From assembly GCA_017561105.1 (NCBI GenBank), contig JAFZDR010000215.1, forward strand, positions 1 through 6,011: a DNA stretch of 6,011 nt, read 5' to 3'. The translations under genes and the position numbers were made by a program. This document shows positions 1 to 5,929 of the stretch, in pieces; the first letter of the stretch is position 1, and each line of letters begins with the position of its first letter. The stretch comes from Alistipes sp. GTDB lineage: Bacteria > Bacteroidota > Bacteroidia > Bacteroidales > Rikenellaceae. Under the pieces are notes generated by a model, which ran no database searches, was not told the origin of the DNA, and saw only the letters and a program-made list of their open reading frames with translations.

Positions 1-592
1 GGAGATATCGCTGATGCGCTCCTACGACGAGGGCAAGAGCTGGAGCTACGCCGAGAAGGTGTCGTTCCGTGCAGGAAAACGCGACGGAATGGCCGTACCG
101 ATATATCTGCCACACTCGGGCGAGATTGCTATGGCGATTGAGGATAATGGCGTTCGCGGATCGTTTAAACCCGTAATTGTCCGCACTCGCAACAATTGGA
201 GCGACGGTTTTGTTATGGGAAATGACGAGCGCAGAGAGGAGGCTCTCGCAGCGAGATGCAGTGTTGACGACAGTGTTTATGCCGGAGCACCATACCTTAT
301 AAGATTGGGCAAGAAGCACACTCTGCTATCGATACAATCGACCGAGGGCAGAAAAGGCCGAGGACACAAATTCGCCAATATGCAGGTCTATGTGGGTAAT
401 AGAAATGCCCGCCACTTCTGCAACCGCTCTACGCCACTTCCGCACCTCAACGAGAATGGCAGTGCATTGTGGAACTCATTGGCACAGATAGACGAGAAGA
501 GGGTCGTTGCCGTAATGACCGTCCGCGGAATGGAGGGAGGTAAAAACGGCATTTGGACCGCAATAGGAGAGATCTCAAAAAATAGGAGATAG
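1..592 (+). CDS. Sialidase/BNR-repeat family protein, C-terminal part (5' end outside window)
   Basis: This is the last ~196 residues of a protein whose start lies left of the window. The frame is open from base 2 (reading E-I-S-L before the first ATG at 14), so that ATG is probably internal. An Asp-box, S-Y-D-E-G-K-S-W, sits at bases 20-43; this turn motif marks blades of sialidase-type beta-propellers. The C-terminal stretch with G-S-A-L-W-N-S-L and K-N-G-I-W-T-A-I-G-E-I resembles the final blade of GH33/BNR-type proteins from Bacteroidota. Such enzymes usually release sialic acid or other terminal sugars from host glycans in the periplasm or at the surface. The catalytic Arg triad, nucleophile region and any signal peptide cannot be judged here, so the substrate is open; it could be a non-sialidase BNR protein. 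The stop codon is 1 nt before murF, so the two are probably co-transcribed. Family assignment is fairly sure; exact activity is not. Confidence 0.75.
   Translation, partial: EISLMRSYDEGKSWSYAEKVSFRAGKRDGMAVPIYLPHSGEIAMAIEDNGVRGSFKPVIVRTRNNWSDGFVMGNDERREEALAARCSVDDSVYAGAPYLIRLGKKHTLLSIQSTEGRKGRGHKFANMQVYVGNRNARHFCNRSTPLPHLNENGSALWNSLAQIDEKRVVAVMTVRGMEGGKNGIWTAIGEISKNRR
584..588 (+). promoter_or_regulatory. Ribosome binding site of murF
   Basis: AGGAG lies 5 nt before the murF ATG and overlaps the last codons of the upstream glycosidase. It fixes the murF start at 594 and fits translational coupling. It is one of the few clear Shine-Dalgarno-like sites in the window; the next gene (1856) has none. 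Confidence 0.6.
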
Positions 593-593
593 A

Positions 594-1850
594 ATGGATT
601 TAGAGAGATTATACACAGCTTTTACGAACTCTGCGGGAGTAACCACCGACTCACGAAAGATTGAGGCGGGGTCGCTCTTTTTTGCTCTGCACGGAGCATC
701 GTTCGATGGCAACAACTTTGCAATAGCGGCACTTGAGCAAGGGGCATCAACCGCGGTAATAGACCGCGAGGATGTTTTGCAGGCTAACCCTGACTATGCC
801 GATCGACTTATTCTTGTAGAGGATACATTGCAGGCTCTGCAAGCCTTGGCACGCGAACATCGTCGCGAGTTGGCGATGCCTATTATCGCAATTGCGGGCA
901 GCAATGGCAAGACTACAACCAAGGAGTTGGTATCGCGAGTATTGGCAGAGCGCTTTGAGGTTACAACCACCAAGGGCAACCTCAACAACCATATCGGCGT
1001 GCCATTGACACTCCTCTCGATGACAAACGACACCGAGTTTGGTGTGGTTGAGATGGGAGCAAGTGCACAGCACGAAATCGAGTTGCTATGCTCGATTGCC
1101 GAGCCTAACTATGGTATTCTGACAAATATCGGACTCTCGCACCTCGAGGGCTTTGGCGGTGTCGAAGGCATCCGCAAGGGCAAGGGCGAGTTGTTCGACT
1201 ACCTCGATGAGAACGGAGGTCGCGCCTTCGTTCCGCAGGAGGATGCTACGCTCTGCGATATGGTCGTCGAGCGCGAGGACTTGGCTGTAGAATACTACAC
1301 CCGCACCATAGCCGAGGGTTTCAAGAGTAACCTTACGGGCGAGTACAACCGCTACAACATCGCAGCAGCGGTGGCCGTTGGCCGCTACTTCGATATTGCC
1401 GACGAGCGCATAGCCGAAGCTATTCTCTCGTTCACACCCGACAATAACCGTTCGCAAGCGGTAAAGACCGAGCACAACAGCCTTGTTGTCGATTGTTACA
1501 ACGCCAACCCGTCGAGTATGGAGGTGGCATTGGATAACATCGCAACAATGGAGGCCGAAGATAAGGTTCTGATCTTGGGCGATATGCTCGAGCTTGGAGA
1601 GTGGAGCGCCGAGGCGCATCAGAACATTCTCCGCAAAGCTGACAAGGTTGCCGAGAGAATTATCCTTGTAGGCAAGGAGTTTGCCGCCGCACACGCCATT
1701 GTAAACGATGAGTTGGAGAGTAGCTACTCGCTCTACCCATCGACCGCCGAGGCGTTGGGGGCTCTCGAAAATAGCCCTATCTGCGGAGCACTCATCCTCT
1801 TGAAGGGCTCACGCGGTATAGCACTCGAAAAGCTAATTGAGAAACTATAG
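594..1850 (+). CDS. murF: UDP-N-acetylmuramoyl-tripeptide--D-alanyl-D-alanine ligase (MurF)
   Basis: MurF is the cytoplasmic ATP-dependent ligase that adds D-Ala-D-Ala to UDP-MurNAc-tripeptide, giving the pentapeptide precursor of peptidoglycan. All three Mur-ligase domains are present in 418 residues, slightly shorter than the E. coli enzyme (about 450). The N-terminal substrate domain contains T-T-D-S-R-K (17-22). The central ATPase domain has the P-loop A-G-S-N-G-K-T-T-T-K (101-110), E-M-G-A-S (153-157), N-I-G-x-S-H-L-E-x-F-G (178-188) and K-G-K-G-E (195-199), where K197 is the likely carbamylated lysine. G-E-Y-N-R-Y-N (249-255) leads into the C-terminal domain, which carries D-C-Y-N-A-N-P-S-S-M (300-309), L-G-D-M-L-E-L-G (328-335) and L-K-G-S-R-G (403-408). 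The ATG at 594 is supported by AGGAG at 584-588, inside the end of the preceding gene, suggesting translational coupling. No frameshift or missing key residue was seen. Confidence 0.97.
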   Translation: MDLERLYTAFTNSAGVTTDSRKIEAGSLFFALHGASFDGNNFAIAALEQGASTAVIDREDVLQANPDYADRLILVEDTLQALQALAREHRRELAMPIIAIAGSNGKTTTKELVSRVLAERFEVTTTKGNLNNHIGVPLTLLSMTNDTEFGVVEMGASAQHEIELLCSIAEPNYGILTNIGLSHLEGFGGVEGIRKGKGELFDYLDENGGRAFVPQEDATLCDMVVEREDLAVEYYTRTIAEGFKSNLTGEYNRYNIAAAVAVGRYFDIADERIAEAILSFTPDNNRSQAVKTEHNSLVVDCYNANPSSMEVALDNIATMEAEDKVLILGDMLELGEWSAEAHQNILRKADKVAERIILVGKEFAAAHAIVNDELESSYSLYPSTAEALGALENSPICGALILLKGSRGIALEKLIEKL

Positions 1851-1855
1851 ATATT

Positions 1856-3793
1856 ATGGAGAACAAACAGAACATTTCACTGCCCGAGAATGCTTATCGT
1901 GAGCTAAAGGCGGGCGAAGAGTACAAGCCGGTGATGCCGGCAACAAGCAACCCTGCCGAGGCTACGCCATACTCGGTGACTATGGGTGTAGTTATGGCTA
2001 TTATCTTCTCGGCTGCTGCAGCCTTCCTCGGTTTGAAGGTTGGTCAGGTCTTCGAAGCAGCAATTCCTATCGCAATTCTTGCAGCCGGCTTCGGCACATT
2101 GCGCGGTAAGAAGAGTATGCTCGGCGAGAATGTTATTATTCAGTCGATTGGCGCATCGTCGGGTGTAATCGTTGCGGGAGCTATCTTCACTCTCCCTGCA
2201 CTCTACATCCTCGGCTTGGAGGCACAGTTCTACCAGGTATTCCTCTCGTCGTTGTTGGGTGGCGTTTTGGGTATCGTACTGCTCGTGCCATTCCGCAAAT
2301 ACTTCGTTAAGGAGATGCACGGCAAGTACCCGTTCCCTGAGGCTACTGCAACCACCGAGGTACTCGTTTCGGGTGAGAAGGGCGGCAAGCAGACCGTAAC
2401 CCTCGCTATCGCGGGTCTTATCGGCGGTTTGTACGACTTTGCAGTATCGTCGTTTGGTGCATGGGCCGAGAATATCTCAACCAAGATGACTGCTTGGGGT
2501 ACAGCCGTAGCAGATAAGTTCAAGGTTGAGCTCTCGATGAACACCGGCGCAACACTGCTCGGTTTGGGCTATATCATCGGATTGAAATATGCCGTTATCA
2601 TCACCGCAGGTTCGTGCCTTGTATGGTTCGTAATCGTGCCACTCGTAGGCTATGCTTCAGCCGAGGCTGCGTCAATGAGCGCAATGCAGCTCTTCCAGGC
2701 GTATGGTCGTCCTATCGGTATCGGCGGTATAGCAATGGCTGGTTTGATCGGCATTATCAAGCAGTCGGGCATTATCAAGCAGGCTGTAGGCTTGGCAGTT
2801 AAGGAGCTTGGCGGCAAGAAGTCGGAGGGCGCAACCGAGCGTACACAGCGCGATATCTCGATGAAGGTTATCCTCTCGGTTATTATCGCTGTGCTGATCG
2901 CTACTGTAGCATTCTTCCAGTTTGGTATCTTGGGCAACTGGTTCCACACTATCGTGGCATTGCTTATCGTATTCGTAATCGCATTTTTGTTCACTACCGT
3001 AGCGGCTAACGCAATCGCAATCGTAGGTACAAACCCTGTATCGGGTATGACCTTGATGACTCTTATCTTGTCGTCATTGGTACTCGTTTCGATTGGCCTC
3101 AATGGCAAGGAGGGTATGACTGCTGCGTTGATTATCGGTGGTGTGGTTTGTACCGCACTCTCGATGGCGGGCGGTTTCATCACCGACCTCAAGATTGGCT
3201 ATTGGCTCGGTACAACCCCACGCACTCAGGAGAAGTGGAAGTTCCTCGGAACATTCGTATCGGCAGCCACCGTAGCTGGTGTGATGATTATCTTGAATAA
3301 GACCTATGGTTTTGTAGGCGAGAACGCCTTGACTGCTCCTCAGGCGAATGCTATGGCGGCAGTTATCAAGCCGTTGATGGAGGGTGGCGAGACTCCTTGG
3401 ATTCTCTACTTCGCAGGTGCAGTTTTGGCACTCGTATTGAATTGGATTGGTGTTCCGGCATTGGCATTCTCACTCGGTATGTTTATCCCTATGTCGTTGA
3501 ACTTGCCACTCGTAGTTGGTGGTGCTATCGCTTGGTTCGTATCGAACCGTTCGAAGGACGAGGCGTTGAACAAGGCTCGTTTCGACCGCGGAACACTCCT
3601 CGCATCGGGCTTTATCGCAGGTGGTGCGTTGATGGGCGTTGTAGCGGCTGTTTTGAAGTTCGTAGGCGTAGATTTCTACATGGCAGATTGGGCAGCATCT
3701 AACTCGGCCGAGTGGCTCGCCTTGGCAATGTATATCGCCTTAGCAATCTACTTCACTATTCACACATTAAAAGCAAAAAAGGAGGAAGAATAA
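1856..3793 (+). CDS. OPT family oligopeptide transporter
   Basis: A 645-residue polytopic inner-membrane protein of the OPT (oligopeptide transporter / yellow-stripe-like) superfamily, whose characterised members move small peptides or metal chelates, mostly with proton symport. A hydrophilic N-terminus with E-N-A-Y-R-E-L-K (11-18) precedes many hydrophobic segments, starting near 42-60 and ending near 620-637. Family-like features are L-G-L-K-V-G-Q (58-64), the loop G-K-Y-P-F-P-E-A-T-A-T-T-E (156-168), G-T-N-P-V-S-G-M-T (391-399), K-I-G-Y-W-L-G-T-T-P-R (446-456) and G-M-F-I-P-M-S-L-N-L-P (541-551). The C-terminus is short and charged (K-K-E-E-E). Length is normal for bacterial members. The start is 5 nt after murF with no clear Shine-Dalgarno, so it is likely co-transcribed with murF. 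The nearby peptidase T gene supports a peptide substrate, but iron-chelate or other substrates cannot be excluded from sequence. Family is sure; substrate is inferred. Confidence 0.93.
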   Translation: MENKQNISLPENAYRELKAGEEYKPVMPATSNPAEATPYSVTMGVVMAIIFSAAAAFLGLKVGQVFEAAIPIAILAAGFGTLRGKKSMLGENVIIQSIGASSGVIVAGAIFTLPALYILGLEAQFYQVFLSSLLGGVLGIVLLVPFRKYFVKEMHGKYPFPEATATTEVLVSGEKGGKQTVTLAIAGLIGGLYDFAVSSFGAWAENISTKMTAWGTAVADKFKVELSMNTGATLLGLGYIIGLKYAVIITAGSCLVWFVIVPLVGYASAEAASMSAMQLFQAYGRPIGIGGIAMAGLIGIIKQSGIIKQAVGLAVKELGGKKSEGATERTQRDISMKVILSVIIAVLIATVAFFQFGILGNWFHTIVALLIVFVIAFLFTTVAANAIAIVGTNPVSGMTLMTLILSSLVLVSIGLNGKEGMTAALIIGGVVCTALSMAGGFITDLKIGYWLGTTPRTQEKWKFLGTFVSAATVAGVMIILNKTYGFVGENALTAPQANAMAAVIKPLMEGGETPWILYFAGAVLALVLNWIGVPALAFSLGMFIPMSLNLPLVVGGAIAWFVSNRSKDEALNKARFDRGTLLASGFIAGGALMGVVAAVLKFVGVDFYMADWAASNSAEWLALAMYIALAIYFTIHTLKAKKEEE

Positions 3794-3865
3794 ACGGAAA
3801 ACTAAAAAAGCCAATGGCTAATGTCTAAAAGCAAATAGAAAAAACTTTACACTAATTCAAAAATC

Positions 3866-3874
3866 GGAGGTGAT
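3866..3874 (+). promoter_or_regulatory. Anti-SD-complementary sequence with no well-placed gene start
   Basis: GGAGGTGAT is a perfect 9-nt match to the anti-Shine-Dalgarno end of 16S rRNA, stronger than any gene's own site in this window. The nearest usable start is GTG 3887, 12 nt downstream, which is in frame with pepT. A TTG at 3874 would give a 15-codon peptide but overlaps the motif itself. The motif is therefore either part of the adjacent repeat/leader element or a ribosome-loading site for a leader or an extended PepT. Confidence 0.4.
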
Positions 3875-3879
3875 TGAGG

Positions 3880-3965
3880 AAATTTTGTGCTAAACGAGGG
3901 AACGAAAGCGCAGCATACTAATGCGTATGTGAGCATTTCGTTATCCGAAGAGCAGTGCAAAATTT
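3880..3965 (+). repeat. Long imperfect hairpin upstream of pepT (possible interspersed repeat or leader RNA structure)
   Basis: The outer arms AAATTTTG (3880-3887) and CAAAATTT (3958-3965) are perfect complements. They extend inward by two G.U-compatible pairs (3888/3957, 3889/3956) and two more pairs (3890/3955, 3891/3954). A middle stem pairs AACGAAA (3901-3907) with TTTCGTT (3936-3942), continuing with small bulges. An inner stem pairs CATAC (3914-3918) with GTATG (3925-3929) around a 6-nt loop. The two imperfect pairs of the outer stem are G.U on the + strand and would be A.C mismatches on the other strand, so folding as + strand RNA is favoured. It could be a leader RNA regulating pepT or one copy of an intergenic repeat family. 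Confidence 0.6.
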
Positions 3966-3997
3966 ACCAATCAGAACGATTTTCAAACAACGGAGAT

Positions 3998-5212
3998 ATG
4001 GAGTTGAAGGATAGATTTTTAAAATATGTCGCTATCGACACGCAGAGCGATGAGAATAGCGAAACTTTCCCTTCGTCAGCGAAGGAGTGGGACTTATTAA
4101 ACCTCTTGGTGGAGGAAATGAAGGCTCTCGGCTTGGAAGATGTTTCGATTGACAAGTACGGCTACGCTATGGGTACTATTCCTGCTACAAAGGGTAAGGA
4201 GAATGCACCCGTTATCGGTTTCCTCGCGCATGTGGACACATCGCCCGATATAAGTGGAAAGAATGTCCGCCCACGCATCATCGAGGAGTATGACGGCAAG
4301 GATATCGTCTTGAACCCGTCGCTCACAATGAAGGTTGCGGAGTTCCCTGAGTTGAGCCGCTTCGTAGGTCACACCCTTATTCACACCGACGGCACTACCC
4401 TTCTCGGAGCAGACGACAAGGCAGGCGTTGCGGAGATTATGACCGCAGCCGAGTACCTTATGGCGCACCCCGAGATTGAGCACGGCAAGATTCGCATCGG
4501 CTTCACGCCCGACGAGGAGATTGGTCGTGGCGTAGATTTCTTCGATGTTAAGGCCTTTGGTGCAGACTTCGCCTACACAATGGATGGCGGCTACGAGGGC
4601 GAGTTGGAGTACGAGAACTTCAATGCAGCATCGGCTAAAGTCGCAATTCAGGGTCGCAATGTACACCCTGGCTACGCGAAGAATAAGATGATTAACGCCA
4701 TCGAGGTGGCTTGCGAGTTGAACTCGATGATTCCAGCGACTCAGCGCCCTGAGTACACCGAGGGTTACGAGGGTTTCTACCACTGCGTAGGTTTCAACGG
4801 CACAGTCGAGGAGGCTTCGGTATCGTACATCATCCGCGACCACGACTTCGACAAGTTCGAGGCTAAGAAGGTATGGATGTGGGATATCGTAGGTATGCTC
4901 AACAAAAAGTATGGCGGTGCCCTCACACTCACAATCAAGGATCAGTATTACAACATGCGCAAGCAGGTGGAGCCACATCCACAGGTTATCGAGTTGGCAA
5001 AGGAGGCGATGTACGAGGCTGATGTAACGCCTATCGTGCGCCCTATTCGCGGTGGTACCGACGGTGCACGCCTCTCGTTTATGGGCTTGCCTTGTCCGAA
5101 CATCTTTGCCGGAGGTATGAACTTCCACGGCAAGTTCGAGTATTGCTCTTTGAACTCGATGGAGAAGGCCGTGAAGGTTATTATCAACCTTTGCAAGCTC
5201 TGGGCAAAGTAG
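3998..5212 (+). CDS. pepT: Peptidase T (tripeptide aminopeptidase, M20 zinc peptidase)
   Basis: PepT is a cytoplasmic di-zinc peptidase that removes the N-terminal residue from tripeptides. Starting at ATG 3998 gives 404 residues, close to the ~408 of the enterobacterial enzyme, and the known metal and catalytic residues then fall at or near the classical numbers. These are H78 and D80 in A-H-V-D-T-S-P-D, D140 in G-A-D-D-K-A-G, E173-E174 in P-D-E-E-I-G, D196 in T-M-D-G-G, and H377 in N-F-H-G-K-F-E. The dimerisation/lid region includes G-R-N-V-H-P-G-Y-A-K (219-228), and substrate-binding R-G-G-T-D-G-A-R lies at 351-358. A longer in-frame start exists (GTG 3887, 441 residues), but its extra 37 residues come from the hairpin element and are not part of the family. 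GGAG at 3992-3995 precedes the chosen ATG at a rather short spacing. The gene follows a peptide transporter and ends at a strong terminator. Confidence 0.96.
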   Translation: MELKDRFLKYVAIDTQSDENSETFPSSAKEWDLLNLLVEEMKALGLEDVSIDKYGYAMGTIPATKGKENAPVIGFLAHVDTSPDISGKNVRPRIIEEYDGKDIVLNPSLTMKVAEFPELSRFVGHTLIHTDGTTLLGADDKAGVAEIMTAAEYLMAHPEIEHGKIRIGFTPDEEIGRGVDFFDVKAFGADFAYTMDGGYEGELEYENFNAASAKVAIQGRNVHPGYAKNKMINAIEVACELNSMIPATQRPEYTEGYEGFYHCVGFNGTVEEASVSYIIRDHDFDKFEAKKVWMWDIVGMLNKKYGGALTLTIKDQYYNMRKQVEPHPQVIELAKEAMYEADVTPIVRPIRGGTDGARLSFMGLPCPNIFAGGMNFHGKFEYCSLNSMEKAVKVIINLCKLWAK

Positions 5213-5223
5213 AGTTTCAAACG

Positions 5224-5267
5224 AAAAATAATTGCCGAGCGGATTTCTCTGCTCGGCAATTATTTTT
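5224..5267 (+). terminator. Rho-independent terminator of pepT (potentially bidirectional)
   Basis: A perfect 17-bp inverted repeat (5224-5240 with 5251-5267) encloses a 10-nt loop, 11 nt after the pepT stop. The core is TTGCCGAGC/GCTCGGCAA, and the outer part is A-rich on the left and T-rich on the right, so the structure ends in a T-run on either strand. It should stop pepT transcription and could also stop transcripts arriving from the - strand gene. Confidence 0.93.
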
Positions 5268-5279
5268 GTGGCATAGAAG

Positions 5280-5388
5280 GGCATTCGTTCGCTTTGCTCA
5301 CTTAATGGCATTTAATGACAGCGCACTCTAAGAGAGTGCTTAATGATAGGCGCATTTGTCATTCAGCGAGTACAAGCGAGCGAATGTC
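5280..5388 (+). repeat. Long nested hairpin (REP-like element) between convergent genes
   Basis: The arm 5280-5299 pairs with 5368-5388 over 20 positions with one bulged base (5373); 17 pairs are Watson-Crick and 3 are G.U-compatible. The stem continues past small mismatches with CT/AG (5301-5302 with 5365-5366) and AATGGCA/TGTCATT (5304-5310 with 5357-5363, one G.U). Inside, AATG/CATT (5314-5317 with 5353-5356) can pair, and GCACTCT/AGAGTGC (5323-5329 with 5333-5339) makes a perfect hairpin with a 3-nt loop. The four G.U positions are G.U only on the + strand. I found no credible coding frame here. It may be a palindromic interspersed repeat or a structured RNA 3' of pepT. Confidence 0.65.
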
Positions 5389-5426
5389 ATTAGTTGCCAT
5401 TCAGCGACCAGCGGGAGCGCATGCCA
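5357..5426 (+). repeat. Tandem pair of related ~33-nt units, with an inverted third copy at 5280-5310
   Basis: Unit 1 (5357-5389) and unit 2 (5395-5426) both begin TGYCATTCAGCGA and end with GCG, one variable base, then ATGYCA, with a diverged centre. The reverse complement of 5280-5310 aligns with unit 1 along its whole length (TGCCATT, then AAGCGAACGAATGCC). The layout is thus one inverted and two direct copies of a short imperfect dyad. This resembles REP-type intergenic repeats in general form; the family is not identified. Confidence 0.6.
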
Positions 5427-5450
5427 TTTTACCTACGCCTCCTACAAATA

Positions 5451-5480
5451 ATCGCCTCGCAGTTAGTTCTGCGAGGCGAT
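5451..5480 (-). terminator. Terminator-type hairpin downstream of the - strand membrane gene
   Basis: ATCGCCTCGCAG (5451-5462) and CTGCGAGGCGAT (5469-5480) form a perfect 12-bp GC-rich stem with a 6-nt loop. It begins 11 nt beyond the - strand stop codon (5492-5494), so it most likely ends that transcript, although the T-run after it on the - strand is weak. On the + strand it is followed by a T-rich stretch, so it may work in both directions. Confidence 0.7.
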
Positions 5481-5491
5481 ATTGCTTTGTA

Positions 5492-5929
5492 TTATTCTTG
5501 TTTTTCTAATCTGTCATCTAAAAGTTGATAAATTGCTGTTGCTTTACGAGAAATATTAGTATATACTTTTACCGTAAAGTATGTTAGAAACCCTAAGATG
5601 ACTGTTATTGCACTTCCAGCCAAAAAATATAAGAATATCAACCAATTATACCCAAACAATTCATTAGCAACAACAATACCTGCAATAAATATGATAACGG
5701 CACCTATTATAAATAAAATAAGCCAAACCTTAGCAAATGTCATAATATAACCTTCGCCATTATCTTCTAAACTCTTTTTGTGTACAACATTTTCGTTTTC
5801 TATAATAGACTCCAAGGTTTCTTGTTCATCACATTGTTGTTTTGCGAGCTCATCTGTCTTTTTTTCCTGAGCAAGCTTGTAAATAATAAAACAAAAAACA
5901 GCAATAATTGCAACAATAATTATCTCCAT
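5492..5929 (-). CDS. Small three-helix membrane protein of unknown function
   Basis: I do not recognise this family. From ATG 5929 it encodes 145 residues. A first hydrophobic helix covers about 2-17 (I-I-I-V-A-I-I-A-V-F), then a highly charged segment (about 18-60, rich in Glu, Lys and Gln, possibly coiled coil). Two closely spaced membrane helices follow at about 66-88 and 96-119, and a charged tail ends in L-L-D-D-R-L-E-K-Q-E. No cleavable signal peptide or enzymatic motif is evident. Composition is much more AT-rich than the four + strand genes, suggesting recent acquisition or a lineage-specific gene. GTG 5953 would add eight residues (M-G-K-P-E-K-L-I). The frame has no stop from there to the right edge, so a still longer protein starting outside the window cannot be fully excluded; ATG 5929 is preferred because a membrane helix begins at once and the bases just before it are AT-rich. 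Confidence 0.7.
   Translation of the reverse strand: MEIIIVAIIAVFCFIIYKLAQEKKTDELAKQQCDEQETLESIIENENVVHKKSLEDNGEGYIMTFAKVWLILFIIGAVIIFIAGIVVANELFGYNWLIFLYFLAGSAITVILGFLTYFTVKVYTNISRKATAIYQLLDDRLEKQE

Larger units (their letters stand above)
3794..3997 (+). other. Structured intergenic spacer / pepT leader
   Basis: The spacer is AT-rich up to about 3864 and contains no convincing terminator after the transporter gene: the only small hairpin there (AGCC/GGCT, 3809-3819) has a 4-bp stem and no T-run. Next comes GGAGGTGAT (3866-3874), then a long imperfect hairpin (3880-3965), then a short unstructured link to the pepT ATG. No standard Bacteroidota promoter (TTTG / TAnnTTTG with about 19-21 nt spacing) is clear, so pepT may be transcribed by read-through from the upstream genes or from a promoter I cannot recognise. 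Confidence 0.55.

Noticed and set aside
1086..1694. 202-codon open frame on the - strand opposite murF
   Set aside because: It lies wholly within murF, has no domain-like motifs, and is best explained as a shadow frame of that gene's codon use.
2650..3192. 180-codon open frame on the - strand opposite the OPT transporter
   Set aside because: It lies inside a transporter gene with intact family motifs; its Ile/Thr/Ala/Pro-rich translation is a typical complement of membrane-helix codons.
3809..3819. Small hairpin AGCC-AAT-GGCT after the transporter gene as a terminator
   Set aside because: The stem is only 4 bp and is not followed by a T-run, so it is too weak to call.
3880..3887. AAATTTTG as a Bacteroidota -7 promoter element for pepT
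   Set aside because: It lacks the TA of TAnnTTTG, no -33 TTTG is present at the right distance, and the bases are explained by the hairpin arm.
4097..5311. 404-codon open frame on the - strand opposite pepT
   Set aside because: It overlaps pepT, whose motifs are complete, and extends through the terminator hairpin. The translation is rich in Leu, Val, His and Cys with no recognisable domain, as expected for the complement of a GC-rich gene.
5280..5426. CRISPR-like repeat array
   Set aside because: The units are diverged, one is inverted, and spacing is irregular (one gap is only 5 nt); no cas genes are present. A REP-like element fits better.
5315..5509. 64-codon open frame on the + strand
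   Set aside because: It crosses the hairpin repeat and the terminator at 5451-5480 and overlaps the end of the - strand gene. It has no ribosome binding site and no protein-like features.
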